Notes: generated from the sequence alone by a model not told the origin. DNA of 64,000 nt from Carposina sasakii (GCA_014607495.2 CP053160.1:8990001-9054000), one strand, 5' to 3'. Positions 47,115-58,584 are shown, counted from the stretch's first letter. Numbers and translations: made by a program.

Positions 47115-47690
47115 ACTAGTGGACGCCCGCGACTCCGTCCGCGTGGACTACAGAAAATAAAAAAAATATCGAAATTATCCGGGTTAAAAAGTAGCCTATA
47201 TAGGATGTAACAAAAAGGGTATGTTAAGCGAAATATTATGTAAATAGCCCACTATAGAGAACCTATCTACAAAATTTGAGACTCGAAATCACATTTTTAT
47301 TTTTTTAATTTGTATGAAAATTCCTGAGATATTTAAAAATTCTCCATACTATCGGGAAAAATAAACACGTGATTTCGGGTCTCAAATTTTGTAGATAGGT
47401 TCTCTACAGTGGGCTATTTACATAGCTTTTCGCTTAACATACCCTTTTTGTTACACCCTGTATGTCAAGTGGGACCTATCACAATATATTCCTGAAAACT
47501 GCATCGAAATCGGTTCAGCCGTTTCTGAGATTAGCGTGCACAAACGGACAGACAAATAGACAAAAAATCCAAAAATCATTGTTTTGGGTACTACTGCGTT
47601 GATAAAGGTATTCTATAATATTTTTTCTTATATATCTTCCATGTACAGACAGCGATCCGTTACTTTTTTATTATATGTATAAATTTACTA
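47115..47690 (+). repeat. Family A repeat split by an F element
   Basis: CTAGTGGACGCCCGCGACTC start, TTATATGTATAAATT end; interrupted at CCTATATG by the F element at 47201-47460. Confidence 0.9.
47201..47460. mobile_element. Family F palindromic MITE, 260 bp, nested in A
   Basis: TAGGATGTAACAAAAAGGG to CCCTTTTTGTTACACCCTG; TA at 47199-47200 and 47461-47462. Its insertion point TA lies within the family A motif CCTATATGTTAAG. Confidence 0.93.
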
Positions 47691-48410
47691 CGGAAAGCCA
47701 TCACAATTAGCGAAGCGTTTCATAACATTGTGTCCGGCTCGAAGGACCAAATGGTCCTTCCACTTGGTCCTTCGACTCAGACAAAATGTTTATATTGAAA
47801 ACCAATCGAGTAACCCACCCAAGTAGAATATTATTGAAGTGACAGACAGCTTTTGTTTGAGAAGAAATATATTAATTACCTGCTCTATGTACTTGTCATA
47901 TGAAAATGATTTTAATTGTTTTGTAACTGTTTGGAATAGACTAAAGACTTACAGTAAATACTTACTTATTTGTTGCCTTTATTAAAAGCTCCTTGTGAAA
48001 TAAATAGCGGCGAGTGTTCCTTCTGCGTAGTATCATCTTAGGTCACATTGGGGTGATCCCTCTTATTACGTCGAAGGCAATTACGGTGGGTTGCGGCAGC
48101 CGACGCAACATGCGATCAAATGCACACGTTTAATTGTTTTCGAACATCCTATATGGCGTTATCCTGTTACAACGTTCTGTGTATATCCGGATTTAGGTGG
48201 ATTAAGAATAAATTCCTGTATTCAATTTCAATTTAAAAATTATCTTTAAGCGCACAGCGTAGAGTTCAATACAAAAATGTCGTCATACTCGTAATTAGGA
48301 CGTTCATTTAGTTAGACTCGTTATGCCCTAGTAGTTTTGTAAATATGTAGGTCTCTTGGTGTATAATTTAACGACGTATTTGGTATTGTGAGAATGTAGA
48401 GTAGGAATAA
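47691..48410. other. Approach to the large exon, no gene assigned
   Basis: No coding signal. A stop codon (48408-48410) closes the frame just before the large exon. GGACCAAATGGTCC forms a small palindrome near 47753. It may contain an intron end, promoter or both. Confidence 0.4.
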
Positions 48411-51400
48411 GTTGTGTTACCGTTGTCAAAACGAGAGAGCGAAAGCAGGACTCAATCGGAGGCGTGCCGAAGGGCGAACGTCCTCGCGAGCGCATACGAA
48501 CGCCTCGGATATGGATTTAAGATTAACGAGGGCACATCGCGGCGCGGGGTGTTTACATGTGCGCGCGGGGAGCGGGGGGTGCGATCGATCGCTGGGCGGG
48601 GCGGGGCGGGGCGAGGCGCCGCGCTCGGCCGGCAGTCCGGCTCGGGGCCGCGTCCGCGCGGTCGTCGCCAGTGCGTTGTGCGTCGCAGTGTCGGAGTGTC
48701 TCCGCGGGCGGCCGGCGGCGGCGGCGAGCCTCGCGCCGCCCGCCCCCGCGCCCATGCCGCCCGCAGCCTTAGCCTGCCCACCCGCAGCCCTCGCCCCGCC
48801 CGCGCCCGCCGCGCGCGCAGCCTCGCCGCGCCGCCCCCCGCGCGCCCGCCGCCCCGCCTGCGGCCCGTCTTCCTCTGGGCGCGCCAGCACGACGGCACCG
48901 TACAGGAGGTCCACTGCGAGGACTACGACCGGCGCAACCGCATCCGCATAGTGCGCACGCCCGCCGGTTGGCGCGTGATCCCGCGTACCGATATCTATAA
49001 CTCTATTCGCGTTCCCCCGCCGCCGCCCGCGTGCCGGCGCCGGCGCCGACGCCGCGGCCGCAAGCGCCGCCGCACGCCCGCCGCGCCCGCGTGGCCGGCG
49101 CCCGACCTGGAGTCGCACATCCCGTCGCACACAATCGCCGTGCGCCCGCCCGAGCCCACGCCGCTCGACAGCCTGCTGGCCGTGGCCGAGCTGGAGTTCC
49201 ACCAGCAGGTGGAGGGCGGCGCGCGCTTCGCCTTTCTGCCCGAGGAGCAGGCGGCGCGCGACGGCATGTCGTTCGAGAAGCCGGCCGCCGACGACTTCGC
49301 CGGCGAGCTGGCCGTGCACAAGGACCTGTTCGAGACCATCAGCGAGGCGCACTATCTGCCCGAGCTGGGCGAGGCGCACTACCTGCCCGAGCTGGGCGGG
49401 CCGCACGACGAGGCGCTGCTCGAGTCGCTCGTCGAGAAGGGCTGCGAGGACAACCAGATCCTCGGCCAGACGCTGGACAAACTGGCGCACCTCGTAGCCG
49501 GCGCCGACTACGCGGAGGAGGAGGAGGACATCCTGCTGGGTGGCGCGCCGGTCGCCGATATCATCGACCGGCTCGAGCAGTCGCTGGAGTCGCCGGGCCG
49601 CAGCAGCATGTCGGCGGCGCAGGGCCTGCTGCACCTGCACGCAATCGGCGAGCGCCTGCCCGACGCGGCGTCCGATGGCTCCTACATGTCGGACGAGGTG
49701 TTCGCCGAGGAGCCTTCCTCCGCTCCGTTAAACGCAGAACAAGAAATGCAATCTGGTGAGGTTAACCAGTGCGAAATCGCAGAAAAGAGGCTAGAAAGTA
49801 CCGTAGAGTCCACTGATGCAATGTATACTGACATGACTGTACCTGAAACGCACGATTCTTATGCAAAAAAGACATTTGAAGAGCAGCCGCCGCCCTCGTT
49901 ACCCGATCAAAGTGAAATGGCGCCAAGTGAACCGCCACGGAATGACAATAATACAGAAATCAGTGAACAAGTAATGTTGCCCCCTATTGACGATCAAGTT
50001 GAGTTGTGTAGTGCCAATAAACAGGAACCTACAACGGAAGATATTACCATGGAAATAGCTGAGGAATTACTTATACCGAAACTTGAAGAAGTAGCAACAG
50101 ATTTAAGTTTAAATAACGCTGAAAATACTCTAAACTCGCTAGACCTTCCCACTGGTACAGAGAATACAAGTACTATGGAAGATAATCTATCCGACAAATG
50201 TGATGAGCAGCCCAAAGATTTAACTGTACATAGACGGCTTCCTACTCCCCATGCATCCCCTCGTAGGATAGATATACCACGAGCACCGTCGAGAGAGTCC
50301 GATGCAATGCAATCGCCACAACCTAGTGGCATCCCTGCTGTGCCATCTTCGCCAGAAATATTTACTATGCCAGTAGCGAAGAGCAAACAAGCATTGTTTT
50401 TGGAATCTTTATTATCGTCGCCCTCGCCAAAAATGTACACTTCAGAAGTCACAATAACGAAACAGCAATGTGAACCTCTAAATTTGGGTAAGCACAGGAA
50501 ATCTGCCAGCCCGACCGTATCCAGTTGTTCTGATGAAATAAGGAAACTAAACAAGGACTACGGGGAACCACAGGAAAAGAAAATACGGCACGAATCAGCC
50601 GACGCAAAAATAGATACTAAAAAGGTCCCCGAAGTACCGGTACATAAATCTAGCGACGAGACTAGTCCATTAAAACAATTACATGTCCTCAAAATGAGTC
50701 CTGATTTTAACATTCCAGATCCATTATTAGTTCCTAAAGATAAGCTTGCTCATATTATTGATGCCCCGGGCAGAGAGATACCAGCTCTGCTTATACAACG
50801 GCCTGAGCTTAGGTTACCTGAAGCTTTCGCCTTCCCTGCCGTGCTGCAGGATCCCGACATACTTGTCATATCCTTGTCACAGTTAGAGAACATAATAGAG
50901 AATAATTCTAAAAAGCTTCAATCGTCAAAAACTAAAGAACACAGACCCCATTCGTCAAATAGAGATAAGGAACAAATGTCGAGTAGAGATAAAACTACCA
51001 CACCGCAACCAGATCAAACCAGTCAAGTTAAAGCTGTCCCGTCGATGGACGCTCTGGCGGGTGATATCGATGCCGCGACATCCGCCGCTCTTAACCAAAT
51101 GTTATGGCTACCGTACTTGAGCCAGCTTGAAGCAATGGCGGCATGCTCACAAAATATGGACTTCCTGAAAGCATTAAACTCCTCTGGATATTCAAATGCT
51201 AATTATCCAGATATATCGCAGATGTTCAATCCGACTGCTGCAGCTCGGCTAATGAATCCTTCCGGGTTCCCTATGGTGCCTCAGATGGACTACGATAGTC
51301 GACTACAATTCGCTATGTGGCAGGAAGCCATGAACCACGCAAACGCATCGGCATCCCAAAGACAAAAACAAGCCAGTTCATTAGAAGCTCAAATGAAAGA

Positions 51401-52000
51401 ATTAGCCTCTAAAACAAGTGACGTGCAAAATCCATACGTACATTCCACGAAAAATCACCAATCTACAATGAACAAATCCCATTCCTCAGCCAGAACTAGT
51501 CCGATAGCTCACAATTATAACACCAGCCAGCGGTCAATGGCCCACAATCCGTTTTTGCAAGGCATGTATCCGGGAATGAATCCAACTATGAGACCTAACA
51601 TGGCTTTGCCCGGATTACAAATACCATACTTCAATCCAAACCTAATGGGCAGTCAGCGATCGCCGAGAACGCCACAGCAAAAGAGCCCAACATCGCCGTA
51701 CTACCCGAACAACAACTACTTGCATTCGGTGAAGCAGCCTGAGACGCCGCACCAGCGGAGTAGTAGTGCGAGTTCTCAGGAGTCGCCGCGGCCACGGATA
51801 AGTGTGAAATCGCTGCAAAATTTGCTGGAGCCGTCTGCTTCGGGGAGTTCGAAGCGAGCCAGCGTGCCGACGACTAGCCGGCGCCGTGATGAGCCCGAGG
51901 TGGGCAGCACGACGCCGCTAGGAGAGCCGCCGCCGCCGCACTTGCCGCCGCACCCGCACGACCCTGCTGCTTACCACCTGTGGCATCCGCTGTTTGGCAA
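48411..52000 (+). CDS. Very large internal exon of an unrecognised nuclear-type regulatory protein
   Basis: A single open frame of about 1195 codons. The product was not recognised. It opens with low-complexity Arg/Ala/Pro sequence, then a well-formed block at 48867-48992 (FLWARQHDGTVQEV, CEDYDRRNRI, GWRVIPRTD) and a poly-Arg stretch that looks like a nuclear localisation signal (about 49033-49077). An acidic region follows, with an exact 9-residue tandem repeat EAHYLPELG (49344-49397), then a long Ser/Pro/Glu-rich disordered part. Two CtBP-binding-like motifs occur, PKDLTV (50211) and PLNLGKH (50475). Further on are a leucine-rich segment (PELRLPEAF, ILVISLSQLENII), a Met/Asn/Pro-rich part and HLWHPLFG at the end. 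No in-frame ATG precedes 49266, so an upstream exon must splice in. The frame runs onto TAA at 52002, but GGCAA|GTAAGT at 52000/52001 is a perfect donor, so the protein probably continues; no downstream exon was found in the window. Transcription corepressor or chromatin factor is a guess. Confidence 0.8.
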
Positions 52001-52006
52001 GTAAGT
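52001..52006 (+). promoter_or_regulatory. Splice donor closing the large exon
   Basis: GTAAGT directly after GGCAA. Using it removes the TAA at 52002-52004 from the message and leaves two bases (AA) for the next codon. Confidence 0.7.
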
Positions 52007-52750
52007 CAATGATATAAGTCATAATTATCCTTTTAATTTTATTTACAGTATGTGTCTATCTATGAAATCTTTACTATAGGTACCTAAAAAGTAAATATGT
52101 ATACAAAATATGATGCGCAGTCGCACTCTACCTACCTTCAACTTTTCAGTTAATCAAATTAGGTGCAAAAAGGTGAATTATTTTATTCGTTTATTGCCAA
52201 GGCATTGCTCGTTATGTTATAGTAGAAACATAGCAATATGTAACATTTTGTAAGTCATAAAATGTTACGTTTTGGTTGTAAATCGAAACCTAATAGTAAC
52301 GAACTCTTATATAACAACCCAGAACCTACATGTTAGTACAATAATAATGCATAACACAGAAATGTAGAAATATTGATAAAGATTAAGTTATTTACTAAAA
52401 ACGGTCTTGTATCGTATTATCTCATCCAAGAGCAATAAGGAAATTCATCATTGGACAGTATGTACATATGTTCTTTGGAATCTTTGGTAATATTATATTG
52501 CTACTTATTGTGAAAATCTGTTCAGAGATACAAATTTTTCTCGTCAAACAGAAGAAGATAGTTGAGGAGACATGCATAACACACGAGTATCCTACCGATA
52601 CGCTTGCTAAACATGCGTAAATGTACCGCACCTGTATAAATTTGCTGCACGCACTAATACGAATACATATGAATAGAAAGCTCATTTACTCAAATGATCC
52701 AATTTATCTTTTTGCTTGAGCAAGGCAAGGAAAAAAGGTAATGCAAGTAA
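52007..52750. other. No gene seen
   Basis: Probably the intron after the large exon. AT-rich, no recognised repeat. Confidence 0.5.
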
Positions 52751-52753
52751 TAA

Positions 52754-53060
52754 ATGAAATTGTATTAGGCGTTACAATTCGAAGTTCAAACATTCACTAT
52801 GGGTGCGCCCACCACCGGGCCCTACACCCTAATGGTTTACTAATTTCTATAATCCTGAGGATGCCACGGTTGTTAGCGAAACATATGTAGATTATTTATC
52901 TAGTTTTTGATTTCGGAATAGTGCAATGTATTGTCTTGCATGCTAGGTGCTCGGGTCTGGTTTCTCGTGGCGATTGTAGTTAGTGCAAGTGCCTGTTTTC
53001 GCAGTTATGAGTTATCAGATCCGAGGGTCAGTGGAGGGTGTAGGGCCCGGTGGTGAATAA
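52754..53060. repeat. Two family M copies head to head
   Basis: A partial forward copy (CACTATGGGTGCGCCCACC, to CCCTACACCC) is followed by a near-complete inverted copy ending CGAGGGTCAGTGGAGGGTG. TTCACTAT at the left and ATAGTGAA at the right flank the pair. Confidence 0.78.
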
Positions 53061-54170
53061 TAGTGAATAATACAAGTAATATTAGTAGTATGCAATCCTT
53101 GTTCATAATTATTTTGTTTTTACATGTATTCCACCTTAGCGGCTAAGCTACTTAAATTCTATTGAAAGATGTATTAATCGATTCGTTATTGTGGTTAATT
53201 ACTACTTTTTAGTGGTCGACTTACAGTTTTTTCAAAAAACCATTTCAATTTATCGGTTCAGAATATCTTTATTCGGACCAGTTAAGGAAACAATGGCCCC
53301 GGATGCGGGATATTAATAAGTTATTGGGTCAGATGGCAGACGGGGTCGATTAAGACCGCCCAGAATAAATTTTGCGGTTGCATTTATAATTGAAATGGAG
53401 CAGTTATATGCAGACGGTGCCGAAATATCGCTAAAGGGATGACATATTTTCTTTATCTATATTTAATTTTATTTCTCCTAGTTTATTTAGTATCTACCTA
53501 CCTTCTAAATTCCAACTTTTAACCAAAGATCTGTCATTATAATTTCATTAGTTAACTCTATATACATAGAAAGCTACCTTATTTGGACTCTTGGAGTATT
53601 TGCTATCATAAGAGAAATATTTCAGAATCGTCAAAGTAAGGTACACGTATTTACCAAAAGCTATCTAATCGGAATACAGAAGAAAAACAATAACTTCCAA
53701 AAATTGCATAAATGGATAGTTTCCTCAATAAATATCTTCCAATTTCGTTCAAAGGTTTTGGTATGGCCGTATCTCTATTATCAGTAAGATATATTTAAGT
53801 GATTTCACGACTGGCTGTCCAACCATTGGCCTCCAATATGAAACCCATCTAAAGGGTTGTCCAAAATGAGATGGAAATCCACCTAAAGACAAAGCTAGGC
53901 AAGGAGCAAAGTAAGTGTTCCATTCGTGATGCCCTCAGTGCGAGACGTTTGAATTAGCTCAAAGCTTTCGCGCTAATTATGCCACAAATGGTTCTTTTCC
54001 TTTATGCCGGCAGTCTAGCTGTATACTAAGTAACGAAGCAACATAAACATTAGGTTTGTAGGCCACCAAGAGTGATAGCTTCGAGCTACTGAAACATATA
54101 AATAAATAATAATAAACCTTTTATTTCCTCGATAAAGTATTACATTTTTACATCTTTAACTTATCTATTT
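53061..54170. other. No gene seen
   Basis: AT-rich, no coding character and no family recognised. Confidence 0.5.
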
Positions 54171-54182
54171 TTAAGGACCTCT

Positions 54183-54440
54183 TTATAGAGTAAAGGGTTC
54201 CTTCATCATCTTCCATAGTGCTCTGTTCTTTGCTTTATCAGACCAATTTTTCCCAGCCACTTTTATAATTTCGTCAAGCCATCTCTCTGCCGGTCTACCA
54301 ATCTTTCTTTTTCCCATAGATCCATTCCATAGGGTAATCTTTTTGGCCCACCTTTCCTCGTTCATGCGTATGATGTGACCGGCCCATCTCCATTTCAGCC
54401 TTTTTGAGTGTTCTGGGGCATCAATTAATTTTGTTGTTCT
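54183..54440 (-). mobile_element. LINE fragment: reverse transcriptase C-terminus
   Basis: Minus strand reads LKWRWAGHIIRMNEERWAKK, GRPAERWLDEIIKVAGKNW and ALWKMMKEPFTL, the classical end of an insect non-LTR ORF. 5'-truncated. Confidence 0.88.
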
Positions 54441-54484
54441 GAAACATATAGACATGGAAATAGGATAGCTAGAACAGAAGGATC

Positions 54485-54580
54485 ATAAAGGTCGCAAGGC
54501 CACGTTAGGCATAACGTGGTCTGATGTTAGTGACTTTTACGACTTAGTCGACTCTTACGACATCGGCGCAGGATTTGTGA
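54485..54580. repeat. Family X-like repeat, diverged
   Basis: GGTCTGATGTTAGTGACTTT and GTCGACTCTTACGACAT resemble family X blocks. Weak. Confidence 0.4.
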
Positions 54581-54589
54581 CAGTTATTT

Positions 54590-55855
54590 TTACTATCAAA
54601 CGCGCCAAATGTAGGCTTCCTATTAGACGAATAATATGACAATGAGAAACTATCTTTTCAGTCGATAAACTTTACATTGTCTAAAACGTCGTTTATTTGA
54701 GACAAGTACAGATCCGTGGTGTATGTGTAGTTATGTCTATGTTAGTATTAGGATATGTCATACTATAAATTCTAATACTGAGAGCGATTACAGTACTGTG
54801 TTAATTTTCATGATAATTCTACGCACTAGACTTTTCCATAGCAGCGACGTCATATTTGCTAAGGTACTAAAAATGCTATTGCAGCTGCCCCGTATCCTCC
54901 CAATTACCTACTGACAATAATAAAGGTACTTTTACAGCCTCTATTTTTCTAAAGCGGTAAGATCCATAGTAGGTATATTAGGTACTCGTGAATATCTTTC
55001 GTCTTTATGTGGAGTACTAGCCTACTTACGTCGGGTAGTAAACCTCGTTTGCAGGATATACTAATCATTCTTAAGTAACCCAGATTTACACCATATTGCA
55101 TATCAATCTAGACCGTAAAAGTAGTTACTTAGATACAGTTCGTTATACTATACAGGATGTAACATAAATGGTATTTTAGGTGAAATGCTGCCAACTATAT
55201 TACTACAAAGGGCCGAAGGATCATGTTCAACGGAATGCTCGCTAGGAACTTCAGCTGCCCCATTTCCCAGCATAAAATGCCTACTTTGTGAAAAAAAAAT
55301 ATCATAATCATAAATTGCTCCATTACCCGTAAAAGCATTTGAAATACGAGTATAATTTGAATTCCTACCTTCAGAAAATCAATGTTTTGAACTCTATTTT
55401 CATATCAAAGGGGCGATTAATTATATATTAGTTTCCTTGAACTACGAGTATAGTTACATACAAAGTTTACTCCCATTATCTGTGGGTACACTTACTGTAG
55501 CGGCTTTAGGATAAATTTTCAATGTTCAGATAAGTTATTTGAAGGATAAATTTGAGGCTGACTTTCTCTACATACATGATTAAAATAGAGAAACCGTCAA
55601 CTTTATCTTTCCGATAGGCTATGTTAACTATTGAAAATGTCAACCATCTAGTTCTAGTTTTGGGAGGGAAAAGGGAGCAAGTTACTCTTAGATTATTATT
55701 AGATTAGATAGGTCTTGCGAAGCGGAGCGAATCATTATTCTAAGAAGTTACTATTACTAGACCTACTCGAAAAGATGCCAAGGCTAATGTCCATTACGTC
55801 TTGAAATTAAGCTAATTTGTTTGATCATTAATTAAAAGCCGATACTCGTATTATG
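54590..55855. other. No gene seen
   Basis: AT-rich; a short fragment near 55153 (TACAGGATGTAACATAAATGG) is a lone end of an F-type element. Confidence 0.5.
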
Positions 55856-55856
55856 T

Positions 55857-56035
55857 TACTAGTGGACCACCGCGACTTCGTCCGCGTGGACTGCAGAAAA
55901 AACAAAATGTCGAAATTATCCGGGATAAAAACATTTGTCACAATATATTCCTGAAAACTGCATCGAAATCGATCCAGCCGTTTCTGAGATTAACGTGCAC
56001 AAACATCGATCCGTTACAATTTTATTATATGTATA
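55857..56035 (+). repeat. Family A repeat, shortened, with F in its tail
   Basis: CTAGTGGACCACCGCGACTTC to TTTTATTATATGTATA; the F element at 56036 is inserted in the tail. Confidence 0.88.
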
Positions 56036-56295
56036 CAGTGTGTAACAAAAAGGGTATGTTAAGCGAAAAGCTATGTAAATAGCCCACTATAGAGAACCTC
56101 TCTACAAAATTTGAGACTCGAAATCACATGTTTATTTTTCCAGATAGTATGGACAATTCTTAAATGTCTCAGGAATTTTCATACAATCTTGAAAAATAAA
56201 CATGTGATTTCGAGTCTCAAATTTTGTAGAGAGGTTCTCTATAGCGGGCTATTTGCATAGCCTTTCGCTTAACATACCCTTTTTGTTACATCCTG
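56036..56295. mobile_element. Family F palindromic MITE, 260 bp, nested in A tail
   Basis: CAGTGTGTAACAAAAAGGG to CCCTTTTTGTTACATCCTG; TA at 56034-56035 and 56296-56297. Confidence 0.93.
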
Positions 56296-56584
56296 TATAG
56301 ATTTTCCTTAGATTAATGATAGGTCTTCGCTCCGCGAAATCACATTATTGTAAGAGATTTTCTCATCAACTATTCATAATAGTATCGCCACCGTTTCTTA
56401 ACGCAGTCAGATACGCACAGCCGGAAACTTACACTAGTTGGCTTTTCTAGCAACTATCTTATGTAGGTATGTCTGGTATTAGTGACTTGCTAATTGAACC
56501 GTAGCAAGTGCTATCGGAATAGCGAAGTATTTACGAAGTATTTACTGCTTATTATCATAGGGAGGCGGGGTTGTTGAAACAGCT

Positions 56585-56841
56585 GTAATGATTTTTTGTC
56601 GTACGTTCCCGAAAACTAGAATCTCCTCATCTAAGTACTGCTGGTTTCCAAAATATTATCGAGGTACTGCGTTTTTCTGCATAAATGGAGGCGGGGTTGT
56701 TGAAATGTCTATAAAAAAACTAACATAAACACTAGACACTATAAATTTGGCAAGGAATTTAAATTTTTTTTAGCATTTTTTTTGGCATAAACTTACTTTA
56801 TTTCATGTTAGCTTTCGTAAAGGTGGCCACAAAAAAACATA
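56585..56841. mobile_element. Family D element, decayed and rearranged
   Basis: Retains ACGTTCCCGAAAACTA, TGGCATAAACTTACTTTATTT and AAAAAAACAT, but both termini are degraded. The string GGAGGCGGGGTTGTTGAAA occurs just before it (56560) and again inside it (56687). Confidence 0.7.
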
Positions 56842-57073
56842 TAATTCGTACAACTGTATAGGTAGGAACGTGGTGGTAGGTATAGCTATTCTGCCGCCTA
56901 GCAGCAGGGGTAACATGACGTCACATAAACACATGAAATTCTCATATATGTAATGCGCCCACTTGTGCCAAATTCTTAAACTTTGGATCAATTTTAAGTT
57001 ACGTCTATCACACGCGACGTCTCTTTCTGTTTTTATGTGTGAAGAAAATTAAACGTTATTTGTGTGCTAACAC

Positions 57074-57242
57074 CAGGGCCGGCCCACCATGGTGTACGGC
57101 GAACGGAGCAGTCGCTCCAGGCGCCAAATCCTAAGAGGGCGTCTAAATGGTAAAGATATAGGTATATATTATTAGGAGCAAACAGGAGATGCGCCATAAT
57201 TGGATCTCGCTCCATTCTAAAATTTACTTCGGGCCGGCGCTG
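57074..57242. mobile_element. hAT-like MITE (family DD), 169 bp, 8-bp target duplication
   Basis: CAGGGCCGGCCC to GGGCCGGCGCTG; GCTAACAC at 57066-57073 and 57243-57250. Confidence 0.93.
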
Positions 57243-57492
57243 GCTAACACTATGTTAATTCGTATTATTCTAAGGCTAATTTGCAGCTAAAATGTGTATT
57301 ACTCCTTTGGTGCAAGTGGGTTTTAGTATTAGACCTTCACGCTAAATCCCTTCTCTGAGGACACGAGTAAGTAAATTATCCAGAGTCATGCCTGATTATA
57401 AATGCCTATTAAAATAAATGTATTATGAAAACTAATTAGAAAATATTTTAGTCACGTTCAAAAAAACAAAGATTATGCCGCTCTATTCCTAT

Positions 57493-57756
57493 TACGTTCT
57501 TCTATGCTGCTCTGGGAGTGAAAAAAAAAAAAGTATAATAATATAACCTACTACAGCTGCTTTTCTTCCTGGGCACAATGTACAAGTCAGTAGACAAGAG
57601 GGTCTTGGTGTTTTGCAGGTGGGCTGACCACCTGTCACTACTAACCGAACTTGTACATCTCAACTATACCCTCAAAATTGGTCAGAAGTGACACAATGGT
57701 GTCCTATCGGCCCTTGTTGCTCTGCCTACCCCGTAAGGGATAAAGGCGTGATTATA
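57493..57756 (+). mobile_element. Family C SINE-like element, tail interrupted by D
   Basis: Starts TTCTATGCTGCTCTGGGAG; its GTGATTATA tail is cut at TA by the D element that follows. Confidence 0.88.
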
Positions 57757-58124
57757 CAGGATGATTTTTGGTCGTCAACGTTCCCGAAAACTACGGAATC
57801 TCCTCGTCATCACGATCATATTTCTCCATGGAAGCATACCTGGGAAGTGTCTGGTTTCCAAAATATTAGGGTCCAAAGTTGAGTAAATAGACTGCGTTTT
57901 TCTGCATAAATGCACATAGACGCGTGTAGCAAGATTTTTTCACGAAAAATAGTTAATATCTGTCTATAAAAAAGTACAACATAAACACTAGACACTATAA
58001 ATTTCGCCCGATCAAGTAATTAAAAAAAAAAAAAAATCCCAGCATTTTTTTTGGCATAAACTTACTTTATTTGATGTATAGAGTACGTACCCTTCGTTAA
58101 CGGTGGCCACAAAAAAACATCCTG
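57757..58124. mobile_element. Family D TIR element (368 bp) nested in C
   Basis: CAGGATGATTTTTGGTCG to CCACAAAAAAACATCCTG, TA-flanked on both sides; target TA is in the C tail. Confidence 0.92.
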
Positions 58125-58312
58125 TATATCTTTGTATTCCTATTACATTTATGTAATTTCCTATATACTTCTCGTAAAGACTTCGACATTCAATTATGTT
58201 TAACGTTTTATAGTTATTTCCGGCTTTGTCGCTAAAAGCTTTCTTCAGTAACTATCTAAATGACCCGAATCTACTGTAGAGATATGTAAAAAGGCATAGA
58301 AAAGTGGCATTT

Positions 58313-58542
58313 TTTTTTTTTTACACACTAAACAACACATTAACCTAGTCCCACAGTAAGATCCCTAAGGTCTTGTGTCGTGGGTACTAAGCAACGGTAT
58401 ATAAATACTTAGATAAGTATAAAAACATCCATGACTCGGAAACAAATATTGATATTCATCATATCAATGTTTGCGCCTAGCGGGATTCGAACCCAGGACC
58501 TATGGCGTCACTACCTACTAGACCAGTCGGCCGGCTAATTAA
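58313..58542 (-). mobile_element. tRNA-derived SINE, full body
   Basis: Minus strand: GCCGGCCGACTGGTCTAGTA head, B box GGGTTCGAATCCC, then a body that ends ...GTGTGTAAAAAAAA. Its 3' part is the fragment inserted in the A copy at 26740. Confidence 0.85.
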
Positions 58543-58584
58543 GTATTTGAACCAATAAAAAATTGAAGTATCTGTATACTTTAA

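Noticed and set aside
48412..48951. 179-codon frame overlapping the large exon in another phase
   Set aside because: Ala/Arg/Pro low complexity, starts at TTG, ends within the GC-rich patch; a shadow frame.
48426..49640. 404-codon open frame on the minus strand opposite the large exon
   Set aside because: It mirrors the GC-rich part of the plus-strand coding exon; composition alone keeps it open. Its product is Arg/Ala-rich low complexity and stops where GC content drops.
49994..50554. 186-codon minus frame
   Set aside because: Antisense of a Ser/Glu-rich coding region; no domain or splice support.
54937..55070. Candidate downstream exon of the large gene after TTTTACAG
   Set aside because: It fits the phase, but the 43-residue product has no resemblance to the rest and no donor or sensible stop context.
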